Source of the DNA: Dermatophagoides farinae
Taxonomy: Eukaryota; Arthropoda; Arachnida; Sarcoptiformes; Pyroglyphidae
DNA length: 64,000 nt
Direction of reading: 5' to 3'
Assembly: GCF_024713945.1 (NCBI RefSeq)
Contig: NC_134682.1
Coordinates: 3,038,001-3,102,000, forward strand
Numbering within the stretch: position 1 is the first letter of the stretch; the number at the start of each line of letters is the position of its first letter. This document shows positions 1-10,769 of the stretch, in pieces. The notes under the pieces were generated by a model. That model searched no databases, was not told where the DNA came from, and saw only the letters and a program-made list of their open reading frames with translations. Position numbers and translations under genes: made by a program.

Positions 1-686
1 CTTATTGTTCATTCGATTTACAACAACAAAAATGTACTAGTTCACGTTCACGTTATTGGAATCGTGAAAATTTTGTACAAAATATTGAAATGGGCTGGGA
101 TCCTAGATGTCCCGATGGACGGCCTGGTATGCCATCTGGAACATCCGATGAGAATAATATGGATGACAATCGTATGGACACAAGTGATGAACAGGAATCT
201 GATATGACAACAGGTCCAAGTGCGGTTCCTATTTATTCAAGTGAAACATTTGCATTGGCTGTAGTTACATCAGTGGTTACATCATTGGTTTTTGGTTTCA
301 TTATTGGCTACATATTCAGTCGAAGATGTAGGAAAGATGATCCTGGAATATGTTCGCCATATGACGATCCACATAGTTATCTTGATCCACATAATTTTGC
401 TGGTGCATTGACAGCTGGCCATCATGGTACAACTGGTTTGACAAGACTCACAGCCGGCCATGGCCATGGTCCTGCTGGTATGGCACCATTATATGGAACA
501 CATGGCACTTTAGGCCATCATTATTCCACTGCTGGCCATCCTATTGGACATCCGGCTGATATGGGAACATTAGTTAATTCAAAACCAATCAATCTTGTAT
601 TGAATGTACCTAAAGGTGGTTCAAAAAACGCAAATTCGTCGGCGGACAACAAACCTATGCAGAAGGTGAAGAAGATTTATTTGTAA
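1..686 (+). CDS. Semaphorin-1A-like transmembrane semaphorin, C-terminal part (5' partial)
   Basis: The frame is open from the first bases of the window, so this is the last coding exon of a gene that starts upstream. It encodes the juxtamembrane stretch, one transmembrane helix (around residues 79-101 of the visible part, core SETFALAVVTSVVTSLVF, followed by the stop-transfer SRRCRK) and a short cytoplasmic tail. The end NSSADNKPMQKVKKIYL closely resembles the end of insect Sema-1a, which supports this stop as a genuine terminus. Class-1 semaphorins are membrane-bound axon-guidance ligands and receptors that signal with plexin A. The sema and PSI domains would lie upstream and are not visible. 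The Gly/His-rich insert in the tail (about 400-560) is unlike the insect protein. A second frame overlaps the end and is annotated separately. Family membership is fairly sure; the exact orthologue is inference. Confidence 0.85.
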   Translation, partial: YCSFDLQQQKCTSSRSRYWNRENFVQNIEMGWDPRCPDGRPGMPSGTSDENNMDDNRMDTSDEQESDMTTGPSAVPIYSSETFALAVVTSVVTSLVFGFIIGYIFSRRCRKDDPGICSPYDDPHSYLDPHNFAGALTAGHHGTTGLTRLTAGHGHGPAGMAPLYGTHGTLGHHYSTAGHPIGHPADMGTLVNSKPINLVLNVPKGGSKNANSSADNKPMQKVKKIYL

Positions 687-1588
687 ATCTCAATACTAAT
701 AACAACAACAACAATGACAACATCAATCATACAATTTTAGTAGTTAACGAACGTAATGTCAATAGTCCATTATTAACGGCGGCAACAGCAGCAACAGTAA
801 ATAATCTTCGTAATGGCCGTGGTAATTCACCACCTGCAACACCACGTTATGGTCCTTTGCCAACAATCTTAAATCATCGTCGTGCATTATTGAATAATAT
901 CCAAGGCAATAGTGATAACAATGTACCTATTATCAATAGTGCACCGATGCATCGTCGATTACTACCTGGAGCCTTATTGGCTAATCGACAAAACGGTACT
1001 GCAGCTGCTGGTGGTGGTGGTGAAAATGTAACGATTATACCACCTCCTGCATATTCTGATCTTGATGATTTCGATATGAATAGCAGTCAAAATGGTGAAT
1101 GTTCATCGGTGGCAACCGAACCACGATGTCAACCTATGCCATTTACATTCAACAATAATATAAATAATAATCGTCATCATACAAATCGTCATCAACGCCG
1201 TCCGTTGCCTAATCCACATTTATCGAATGATAATAATGATAATAGCAATCATTTTCTTCTTCATGATCGTCGCGATATTAGTGGTAATAACAAAAATCGT
1301 AAAATATCAACAAGAAAACAACAATCATTAGATGAAATGGACAATAGTAATAATAATGATCAACAACATCAGCAAACAAAACATCATCAACAAAAACAAC
1401 GAACATCATCAATGTCATATTCGACTGGTGATAGTGAAGCGACAACAATAACAGCCGATGATTATGGTTGTAATCATACTGCAACATCCGCTGCTGCTGT
1501 TGCTGCTGCTGCTGCTCATCAGGAAGAATCAGATGAAAATGATGATGATATTGTAGAAGGTGATTACGAAGATATAAGTCAATTGTAA
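614..1588 (+). CDS. Alternative C-terminal extension of the semaphorin, -1 frame
   Basis: The -1 frame relative to the semaphorin is open from 614 to the TAA at 1586-1588, about 324 codons, and overlaps the last 70 nt of the canonical tail. It reads like cytoplasmic coding sequence: an acidic start (EGEEDLFVNLN), Asn/His-rich linkers, a PPPAY motif near 1040 that could bind WW domains, and an acidic end (DYEDISQL). The 3' UTRs of other genes here are dense with stops, so a frame this long and this protein-like is unlikely to be noise. Two routes could reach it. One is a 47-nt mini-intron, 616-662 (GTGGTT...ATGCAG), which restores this frame exactly. The other is -1 slippage on A AAA AAC at 623-629. 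Either would give a long isoform with a tail of about 310 extra residues. Confidence 0.55.
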   Translation, partial: RWFKKRKFVGGQQTYAEGEEDLFVNLNTNNNNNNDNINHTILVVNERNVNSPLLTAATAATVNNLRNGRGNSPPATPRYGPLPTILNHRRALLNNIQGNSDNNVPIINSAPMHRRLLPGALLANRQNGTAAAGGGGENVTIIPPPAYSDLDDFDMNSSQNGECSSVATEPRCQPMPFTFNNNINNNRHHTNRHQRRPLPNPHLSNDNNDNSNHFLLHDRRDISGNNKNRKISTRKQQSLDEMDNSNNNDQQHQQTKHHQQKQRTSSMSYSTGDSEATTITADDYGCNHTATSAAAVAAAAAHQEESDENDDDIVEGDYEDISQL

Positions 1589-1778
1589 TGACCATCATCA
1601 ACAACATTCATCTATGTTCGTTCGTCATTTTCATTTTCAATCTAACCAATCATTATGAATTTGCAATTCAATTCATCTTCTGATTGTTTTGTTACGTTTC
1701 GTTATATATTTTTTCGTTTTTGTTGTTGTTGTTGTTGTTGTTGTTGTCAAACAATGAACGAAAAAACAAAACTCAAAA

Positions 1779-1784
1779 AATAAA
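1779..1784 (+). terminator. Probable polyadenylation signal of the semaphorin gene
   Basis: AATAAA lies about 190 nt after the long-isoform stop. Such hexamers are common in AT-rich DNA, so this is a positional inference. Confidence 0.35.
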
Positions 1785-1871
1785 AGAAATTAAATTGAGG
1801 AAGTGTGCATGATGCTGCTGCATTAGATCGTGTTGTCACGCCGACGTTAAACCATCCAAATCAACCTTATT

Positions 1872-1897
1872 CACACACACACACACACACACACACA
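1872..1897. repeat. (CA)13 microsatellite
   Basis: Perfect CA dinucleotide array of 26 nt downstream of the semaphorin gene. Confidence 0.95.
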
Positions 1898-3060
1898 GCA
1901 GGTACGATTCTTTAAATGAATTAAATCGATTCTCTTGCTTTTTTTTTCTTTCTACTGAACATCTTTAATTATTTTCATCATCATGATCTTGTCATATTGA
2001 CTATTTTACCATCAAATGAATAGAATAACATTATCATCATCGAATCAATCATCATTTCTTTGTATATTCATTAATATTGTTCATGCTGATAATGATCATG
2101 ATGATGATCATGATCATAATGATAACGCCGACACCTGAAATCATTGAATTCATTCATTCATTATGTTCATTATTTCGAAAAAAAAAATTTTGTTTTTTAT
2201 TTTACTTTTCATTCTTTTTTTTTTGTTCTCTCTCTGTTCATACCTGTGAGCTTTGTTTGTTTCCTTATGTTTTTTTTTTATTTTTTATTTTTTTTCTTTC
2301 TTCGATCTATTGTTATATATTCAATATTTAGTGATTGTCAAGAACTGTGTGTGTGTGTGTATGTATTGTTTGTTGGCTTTAAAGTTCATAGTCATTGTCA
2401 CATACACACACACACACATACATAGATATTGACATGATTATCAAAAGATGTTCCGTTGTAAATAATAAAAAAAAAATCCAGTCATTCATTCATTCATCAA
2501 TTTTTGATCATTAAAAAAAACAACATCTTTTGAATTCATTCATTATATGTATGTCATTCGATTCGACGACCTTTCTTTGAATGGTCGCAATGGATTTTTT
2601 TTTCCTTATTTCTTTTGTATATTTCGAATGTGTGTGTGTGTGATTATTTTTTCTTTTCTTCATCATCATCATCATCATCATCATTTGAATGTCATATATA
2701 TATCGATGTAACATTTTTACAATCGACAAAATTATACCAAATATATTCAATCATCATTTTGTATATATATATAATCATTATTACGTCATTTTTGAACACC
2801 ATAAATCGGATATAACAGACATATAAAATCTCTTGAATCTCTTGTCATATTTTTTTTTCTTTCGTTTTTTTTGTATTATAAAAAATCATGATAAATGATA
2901 TTTATAGTCAAAATACATTAAATCAGTATATAACGACAATAACAAAAAAACAAGAATACAATGATGATAATAAAAAAAATTTTCAATTTTAATACAAAAA
3001 TATATTTGTAAAGGTCCACAGGTTGACCATTTTGTTGTATGTGTGTGATAATCGTTATCG

Positions 3061-5208
3061 TTAAATCCGATGCCTAAATCGACATTCATTGGCCAACAAT
3101 GGACAGCCACGTGGATGATTTCGATAAAACCAACAATCTTTTTTTGTTGATTTCATTTGTTCACCATTTGGATCATTATCTTTATTTTGGTTCCAAATAC
3201 GTAGATAATCAATCGATTGAAATCGAATTCGTCCATCACGAATAGTAAATATAAATTTATGATTACGAATAAATGTTTGTAGACCACCGCATTGATTTTT
3301 CAAATGTTTACGTATCCGATCTTTATCTCTATCATCATCATCATTATGATTGTTGCAATCGAGCAAAGCAATCGCCTCATGAAAACTCAACGACGATCCA
3401 TCATAAGGGTCGTTGTCGTTGTCCGTTTGAGATATCAAAGCGTTAGACAATCTACTAATGATTTCTTGTTTGATATTCTGATCGATATGAGTACAATTAC
3501 GTACGGGTTCTTTGGTCTCACGTAAACGTTTTCGTTGATGATAGTCATTCTGTTTCTGTAATGATTGTCTAACTATTTGACGACGTTTTTGTTGCCATTC
3601 TGATTCGATCGATTCATCGTTTTGTTTGCCAATGTTTTTTTGTTCACCACTACTATCATTAATAATGTTGTTGTCCGAAACCAATGACATCAAATATGTT
3701 CGGCCAGTACAGATTAAACAAATACGTTTTGTAGACGGTATACGTAGCTTATCACGTTGACATTGAGCAAATCCAAATTGATAACAAAGACTTTCAAGAA
3801 AATCAATATAACATTGGTATTGACTTTTTGTTGATGGTTCTGTTGTACGTTGAAATTTGAAACCATCCAAATTATAACAACAACAAGGCAATAGAAATAC
3901 TCTTGTTTGTGTATTTTGCATGGAAGCCATATATAGAATCCATGGTGTCAATTCATCCGAATGATTACCGATCATCCAATCACAATGTGGCAGGCCAAAA
4001 TCATCCGTAGTTTCATATTCAAAAAGGTCAATCTTCATTTCGATTAATCGAACTTTTTTTCTCTCTTTATCATCATCATTATCATTGTTGTATAGATTCC
4101 AAATATTACGTCGTCGTAAATCGACACCATATCCGTTATATCCTTCCTGAGTAAGTATATAGACTAAAAGTCCATTACCGCAGCCGATATCGGCAAATGT
4201 TTGTTTCCGTTGTTGAAACTTGGTATCAAACTTTTCCATTTCTTCTTGCCACAATGTAATCAAATAAGCTGCAATGGCAATATCTTCATAAATGAATTTG
4301 ATCGGATCGGTATTTTCAATGGTAGTCCATATACGCATCAATGGTTGAACATATTTTTGCTTAAGGCGATTATAATTTTCGCAATAGTTTTCTACAGAAA
4401 TATTTCTAATTGATCCTTCCAAGTTTTTATTATCACGATTGTTGTATTTGTCATTATTTTTACTTTTTTCTTGTTCTTTCCGTTTGACTTTATGTTTGCT
4501 GTTGTTTTTGTTTGTTATTTCAACATTCTGACGTTGCTGTCGAATCCATCGTTCGAATTTATTCGTGAAAACATTTTTCAACCATAATTGTGATTCTTTT
4601 CCATTTTCTTCATTTGGTACCAATGATGGAAAAGAAAGTTCAAGATGAAAGTTTTGCTTATCACAGTTTTGTGCTTTATCGACATCATCAATCAATTTCA
4701 ATGCAAAAGCAATGTCATCGTTACCATTTCGAATATTAATTTGAACATGACTAGAATTTTCATCTTGTCTAATATTAACATTGAATCCGGGTTCAACATC
4801 TAATGGTACGATGATGAATTTATTTAATAATGGCCATAGACATACAAAATCATATTCGATATTATTAGATTGATCAGATGATGTTGAACACTTGAGCAAT
4901 GATTTCAGTGATTGTTTACGGAATAATTTTCGTAGTATTAATATTGGTCGTTGATGTTGCAATTCATTTGTTGGATCACAAAAATTCAAAAGATTTTTAT
5001 TATTCTTATCACAAATAATAAAAATGGAATCAAGGTGTTTAATACTCGTTTTGAAATTCGGTGTTGACAGAAATTGTTCAATATCATAGTTTTCATGTGG
5101 AAATTGCCAAAATCGTTCCAATTTAGCACCAATTAACCGTTTGTTTAGTAGATTAGGACGATTAATGTAAAGCAAAGCTGCATGCCAAAATGAATTATCC
5201 GGAGCCAT
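3061..5208 (-). CDS. TRMT44: tRNA (uracil-2'-O-)-methyltransferase, TRMT44 type
   Basis: Single-exon gene of 715 aa. The frame extends six codons further upstream, but only from a GTG, so the first ATG (5206-5208, MAPDNSFWHAALLYI) is taken as the start. A class-I methyltransferase SAM motif, ADIGCGNGLLVYIL, lies near residues 338-352, followed by the family signature GNHSDELTPWI near 411. The last 25 residues form a CCCH zinc finger (DCWFYRNHPRGCPLL then NECRFRH). The yeast homologue Trm44 methylates the 2'-O of U44 in tRNA-Ser in the cytoplasm. The low-complexity Asn/Lys-rich stretch around residues 240-275 is an expansion typical of this genome. The gene is head-to-head with U2SURP and probably shares its promoter. 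Assignment rests on the paired motifs plus the zinc finger. Confidence 0.88.
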   Translation of the reverse strand: MAPDNSFWHAALLYINRPNLLNKRLIGAKLERFWQFPHENYDIEQFLSTPNFKTSIKHLDSIFIICDKNNKNLLNFCDPTNELQHQRPILILRKLFRKQSLKSLLKCSTSSDQSNNIEYDFVCLWPLLNKFIIVPLDVEPGFNVNIRQDENSSHVQINIRNGNDDIAFALKLIDDVDKAQNCDKQNFHLELSFPSLVPNEENGKESQLWLKNVFTNKFERWIRQQRQNVEITNKNNSKHKVKRKEQEKSKNNDKYNNRDNKNLEGSIRNISVENYCENYNRLKQKYVQPLMRIWTTIENTDPIKFIYEDIAIAAYLITLWQEEMEKFDTKFQQRKQTFADIGCGNGLLVYILTQEGYNGYGVDLRRRNIWNLYNNDNDDDKERKKVRLIEMKIDLFEYETTDDFGLPHCDWMIGNHSDELTPWILYMASMQNTQTRVFLLPCCCYNLDGFKFQRTTEPSTKSQYQCYIDFLESLCYQFGFAQCQRDKLRIPSTKRICLICTGRTYLMSLVSDNNIINDSSGEQKNIGKQNDESIESEWQQKRRQIVRQSLQKQNDYHQRKRLRETKEPVRNCTHIDQNIKQEIISRLSNALISQTDNDNDPYDGSSLSFHEAIALLDCNNHNDDDDRDKDRIRKHLKNQCGGLQTFIRNHKFIFTIRDGRIRFQSIDYLRIWNQNKDNDPNGEQMKSTKKDCWFYRNHPRGCPLLANECRFRHRI

Positions 5209-5640
5209 ATTATTTGATTGGAACACTTGAAAAACAGAATGGATCTAGCATGGATCACTATGTGACAGCTGATTATATTTGATCATTCTTCAACAATGGC
5301 TGACATCTGATGGATAATTTCGGATTCATTATTCTTGGTCACGTGATGGAACAATCTATTTGAATGGTCAATCACGATCTAAAATATCAAGTCAGATGAG
5401 CGGTTTCTGTTTGGTCATATTATAATCAGTGAATTTTTTTATTTTATTCATGAATCAAATTATATGATTATAAAAGTTAAATCTTGTGATTGTTTCTAAG
5501 AATTTCTTTGAATTATTTTATTTTTCATCCGGAAAAAAATGTTGACACTTTGATATAAAACTAACCGAGACGTTTATTGTATCAGTTTTTTTTTGACTGG
5601 ATCATATTAATAAGCTGCAAAGAGAGCATCGACAATCAAA
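5209..5640. promoter_or_regulatory. Putative bidirectional promoter of TRMT44 (-) and U2SURP (+)
   Basis: These 432 bp separate the start codons of two divergent, RNA-related genes. The segment carries a perfect TCACGTGA E-box palindrome (5339-5346) and no obvious TATA box placed for either gene. Shared control is inferred from spacing alone. Confidence 0.5.
5338..5346. promoter_or_regulatory. E-box GTCACGTGA (bHLH-zip type site)
   Basis: The palindrome TCACGTGA, preceded by G, matches the preferred site of USF/MITF/TFE-type bHLH-zip factors. It lies about 130 bp upstream of the TRMT44 ATG and 295 bp upstream of the U2SURP ATG. The site is seen; the factor is inference. Confidence 0.4.
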
Positions 5641-8509
5641 ATGATGAAATCATTTTCGTTAAATCCAAAGAAAAAGAAAGATATTGAAAAACAGAAAAAA
5701 TTGGCCGAAGAAGAAGCTTGTGCTGAAGTATATGAAGAATTTGTAGCCACTTTTGAAACGCCAAAATCACAATCCAAATTATTCGTACGCGGTACTGTAA
5801 TCAATCCGAATTCTGGCCAAGAATTGAGTGCTCAAAATTCTGGCAAATTTTATAAGCCAGAAAAACTTGAAGAATTTGAACGAAAAAAATCACAACCACA
5901 TGAATCTAAGAATAAACATGACAGCGATAAAAAATCTCATCATCATTCATCAACCTCATCATCGCATACAAGTATCCATGATAAACCGAAAAAAGGTAAT
6001 GGTAAGAAAAAAAGTAATTTAGAGATATTCAAAGAAGAATTAAAGATGCTACAAGAAGAACGTGAAGAGCGATTCCGACAACGAAACAATGGAAAAGAAA
6101 GTTCAAAAACATCGAATCAAAGTTATAAATCACATGATGATGATTTGGATACATCCAATTGTGGTAATAGTAGTTCGACGAAAAAAACTGGATCACATGA
6201 TACTGGTGATCCAAACACGACAAACATTTATCTGGGAAATTTAAATCCGAAAATGACCGAAACACAATTATGTGATATATTTGGTCGTTATGGCCCGTTA
6301 GCTTCGGTTAAAATAATGTGGCCACGCATTGAAGAAGAACGTATCAGAAATCGAAATTGTGGATTTGTTGCTTTCATGTGCCGTAAAGATGGTGAACGTG
6401 CATTGAAAGCATTGAATGGTAAAACATTTATGGATTATGAAATGCGATTAGGCTGGGGTAAAGCTGTACCGATTCCGCCCACACCAATTTACATACCAAC
6501 GGCATTACATGATTTGATCATGCCACCACCATTATCGGGACTTCCATTCAATGCTCAGATTCAAGATGAAAAAGATAAAGAATTGCTAAAAAGTTACGGA
6601 AATGATCCACAAAAATTGTTCCATGAAAATCCTGAAGCATTTTATGATTTACTATCTCGAACTGTAGTTAAAGTAACAATTCCACAAGATCGAAATCTTC
6701 TTTGTCTAATACATCGAGTGGTAGAATTTGTCGTACGAGAAGGACCACCATTCGAAGCATTATTAATGAATCGAGAACTTACAAATCCACAATATTCATT
6801 TCTATTTGAGAATCAATCGGCAGCTCATGTATATTATCGATGGAGACTTTATTCTGTTCTACAGGGTGAACATCCAAGTCGATGGCGAACAGAAGAATTT
6901 CGAATGTTTGATGGTGGATCGTTTTGGCGGCCACCACCGATTAATCTTTTTCAACAAGGAATGCCCGAAGAATTATTACCTAATGAAGATGAACTGGACA
7001 ATAATTTCGATGATCGTCGATCGACTTCAAGTTCTGATTCTAGTGATAGTTATCATCGTCATCGCCATAGAGACCGTGAAAACGGCTCATCAAAAAAATC
7101 AACAAAGTATAAGAAACGCCGTCATAAAGAATCATCGTCCAAATCCACATCATCATCGAAAAGTCATCAATTAAGCAGCAAAGAACGAGAAAAATTTGAA
7201 GATATGCTTCGAGCATTAAGTCCACAGCGTTCTAAAATTGGTGATATGATGGTTTTCTGTATTGAACATGCCGATTCATGGGAAGAAATTGTCGAATGTA
7301 TAACAGATTCATTGTGTATTTCGGAAACGCCATTGTATAAGAAAATTGCCAGGCTATTCTTGATGTCGGATATTCTACACAATTGTTCTGTCAAAGTATC
7401 GAATGTTTCGAATTATCGAAGAGGATTCCAATCAAAATTGCAAAACATTTTTCAATCTTTTCATCAAGCATACAATCAGATTGAAGCTCGTCTAAAAGCT
7501 GAACAATTCAAGGTATTGATCATTTAAATTTTTATTGAATAATTTACTAATTTTTTTCTTCTAATTATTCTTTTTATAGCAACGTGTAATGAATTGTTTT
7601 CGTGCCTGGGAAGACAGTGCTATTTATTCATCCGATTTTCTCATTAAATTACAAAACATTTTTCTTGGACTGGCAAAGCCATCATCATCCTCTGCAGCTG
7701 TATCGAATCCAACAATGTTAAAAAACAAAGAACTAGCGAGCAAATCTTCATTTTTAATGCTCAACAAAGCAACAAATGCCGATGATATTGATGGTGAACC
7801 TATCATTGATGCCGATCTGGATGGAATCGAAATGACATCAACTAATGTTGCTGATAATCAAAAATCAATGGAAGATCCATTTAAGAATAAATTTAAAGCT
7901 TCAAAATGGGAAACGGTCGATCCCGATGATCAGGAACTGCCACCATCAATATCTCAAACAAAGATTAGTTCAAAATGGAATAAAAATCTTCAAGATATTT
8001 ACGCGGCAGATGAATTGATTGATGATGATAATGATGTTGGAAATGCTGATCAAGATATGGATGATATCGATGATGATATTGATGGTAAACCTTTAGAAGA
8101 TGATGATTTCATGGAAAAGCTTGTTAAAAATGACAAAAATAAAAATACGACAACAAATTCCGAAACTTCAATGCTACCACGAGAAGTGCTAAGAGATATC
8201 GAACTAAAAGTGGTTAAATTCCAGGATGAGCTTGAAACGAATGTCCGTTCCGGGAAAAAGTTGTTAGACCTATACGAAACTACAAGTCAATTGGTGGAAA
8301 AATATCGCAGTGATTTGATGAAAAAAGCATTGGAAGCAAATCAACCTTTATCATCATCATCATCATCATTGGATCGTGCAAGACAAAAATCAAGATCGAG
8401 ATCTCGATCACCTACCACAAAATCGTCATCATCATTGAGATATTATTCATCTTCATTATCATCAATAGCAACAACCACGTCATCCACATCATCAAAACGT
8501 CGTAGATAA
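5641..8509 (+). CDS. U2SURP: U2 snRNP-associated SURP motif-containing protein (SR140)
   Basis: Two exons, 5641-7512 and 7580-8509, joined across a 67-nt GT-AG intron (EQFK to QRVMNCF), give 933 aa. Domains in order: an N-terminal Lys/Glu-rich region; an RRM at about 195-275 (NIYLGNLNPKMTETQ, GFVAFMCRKDGERALKALNG); a SURP module at about 353-405 (LLCLIHRVVEFVVREGPPFE); an RPR/CID domain at about 513-660 (FEDMLRALSPQRSKIGDMM, SDILHNCS); a cwf21-like helix near 822 (PREVLRDIELKVVKFQDELE); and a short RS tail. This order is diagnostic of SR140, a nuclear component associated with the 17S U2 snRNP that acts in branch-site recognition. Length is near the metazoan norm. The promoter is probably shared with TRMT44, and the 3' end faces EDEM1. 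Confidence 0.95.
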
Positions 8510-8652
8510 TTGAAAAGCATCCTGAAATTTTTTCCTTTACTAAAATTTTTATTTATCTAACCCTTTTTATTACATATATTTTTCATGATGATGATTGACA
8601 CAATATCAATATTTATGTACATTTTTTTTCAACAACAAAAAAAAATTGATTT

Positions 8653-8658
8653 AATAAA
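8653..8658 (+). terminator. Probable poly-A signal of U2SURP
   Basis: AATAAA lies about 145 nt after the U2SURP stop, in the 284-bp gap between two convergent genes. TTTATT runs in the same gap could serve EDEM1 on the other strand, so the two 3' UTRs may overlap. Confidence 0.4.
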
Positions 8659-8793
8659 AAATAAATCAATCACCATTATATGAAATGTATAGTGAAAATA
8701 AATAAATTTGATTTGATCATATTTAAAAAAAAAGGATTGAGACAAAAGATTGGTACCAAAATCAAAATGATAATAAATCAACAATGATGATTA

Positions 8794-10769
8794 TTATTCC
8801 ACACCGATCACATGACTTAGTTGAGCAAAATAATCATTTTTTAAAGGCAATAATAATTTTCGTTCAGGTTCAATTGGATCACAGTTAGGATTCGAATGAT
8901 GAATAGTATTGGTTGAATTGTTGTTTATGAACAAATCTATCGACGATGATGATGAGAAACTTCCAAAAACATTTCGAAGCTCATTATTCAATGGAAATAT
9001 ATGGCCTTCGGTGCTGAACAAATAATATTCATTCGAATGTTTATTCAATGGATTCTCTTTGTCGAATAACTAACAAAAAAAAAAAAAATCAAACACAAAG
9101 AATATTAAATAATGATAGGATATTTCATGAATTAATTATTATAATTACCAAATAGAGATATTTGCAAGTTTCACTAAGAAAAAAACTTTCCATTCGATCT
9201 TCTAAGCTTTTTTCCTGTACATCATGTACTGTAGCATAGCCACAATTTGATCGAGTATATTTATTGATCGATTCAAGTATTGTTCTGCCTACATGAAGAT
9301 AAAATGGATTTTTCGTAGCCTGATATAGCTGATATGTTGATTCGGCTAATTCTGGTCGTAATGGATAGAATGATAATTCCGGTTCAGATTGATGCCAATT
9401 ATAACGTTCAGGTAATAAACCAAATTTACGCCATATATTGAAAAATACCATATGTGTACAGATTGATTCTTCAACATCACCGGCCAATAATTGAACGGCT
9501 GGCCATGCTGCAGCTAATGCATCGATCCAAGTGGTCATCGTACGACCATTATGCATATTTACATTGACATACATAGGATGTTGTCCAATACCCGAATTAC
9601 AATATTGCCTACCACGTCTATTATAAATTTTAATTTTATCATAGCTTTCTTTGAACATTTCCCAATACGTTTGTTCACCAAAATAAATCCAAGATTTTAA
9701 AAGATATTCATAGAATGAATCAATACCAGCACCGATTCCAGAAATTTCACCTAGCCATTCGGCTGATTCAACATCAATAGAATTGCCCAATAAACCAGTT
9801 TTTGCACGAAGTCCCCAAAGTGTATTAATTGCACGTTTGGCAGCTATTTCGAATCGGAAATCACCAGTCAATCTGCTTAAAATACCAAATTCAAGTAATA
9901 ATGATCCAGCACCAGCAGGACAAGTTTCCGATTTACACCAATGACATAATGTTGAATTTGGTACACCTTCTCGTAAATGAACTCGTGGATATGGAAGACC
10001 GGTAGATGATGTTTCCAAGGCAGGTAATAAACGTTCAGCCAGATCTTTGGCCAATGAAACAAGCTCATTATTGTACCATGGAGGTCGAATATCAGGCCCA
10101 AACAATAGTCTATTATCGGTGATTAATAAATGGGCAGATAAAAGGCCACCAAGTACGCGTATGGTCGCTTCGAAAACTTGAACAATAGCATCGTTATCGA
10201 AATTGACCGTATCGATCACAAGTTTGACAGCTCTATGAAATTCACTATAATTTCTCATGACGACCAATGTGTCCAACGTGTCAATCAATGTCAGTGAATA
10301 ATTCCCGAGAACATCGTTTATATTAATGTTTGATCTGTTTGATCGAAATAAAAATAAAATTATTATTTTTCAAACTAATAAAAAATTAAATATATTACGG
10401 ATCATCAAAATCGGGTCCACGGCCACGACAATAAACTGGATTCAGTTCATCAGCAGGAAAAGCATGTTTCATGTAATTATCATAGGCAAATATAAAAGTT
10501 TCCTTTGCCAATTTCAACATTTCAATACGTTCATTTTCGGTGAATGTTCCGAACATTTTGTCATAATGGCCAGGTTTTGTTCGAAATAGAGCTTCTGCAA
10601 CCGAATTTGACGGCGATTGGATGGCATTTGATGGTCGATTGGAGAGAAATAAAAAGAAAACAATAAAAATAAAATAGGCCAATGTGGCCTGACCGATGGG
10701 ATTGTTTTTCGTTATGATTATATTCCACTTTCTGGTCTTTGATATGGATAATTTTGTAACAAAATACAT
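8794..10769 (-). CDS. EDEM1: ER degradation-enhancing alpha-mannosidase-like protein 1 (GH47)
   Basis: Three exons on the minus strand: 10399-10769, 9149-10334 and 8794-9069. The 64- and 79-nt introns have GT-AG ends and matching phase, giving 610 aa. The frame continues upstream only from a TTG, so the ATG at 10767-10769 is chosen. A hydrophobic signal anchor near the N-terminus ([16 protein letters not shown]) would place it in the ER. The GH47 domain follows closely along the known EDEM1 pattern: [79 protein letters not shown], and the calcium-binding-loop equivalent STEGHI. EDEM1 trims and recognises mannose on misfolded glycoproteins and hands them to ER-associated degradation. It lies divergent to the colmedin gene and convergent to U2SURP. 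Confidence 0.93.

Larger units (their letters stand above)
1589..3060. other. Semaphorin 3' region and intergenic, microsatellite-rich
   Basis: No gene is supported here. It holds a probable poly-A signal (AATAAA at 1779-1784), a CA repeat (1872-1897), a short coding-like stretch (about 1801-1916, see findings), GAT/ATC runs and T-rich sequence. The 3' end of the minus-strand TRMT44 transcript must also lie in its right part. Confidence 0.6.
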
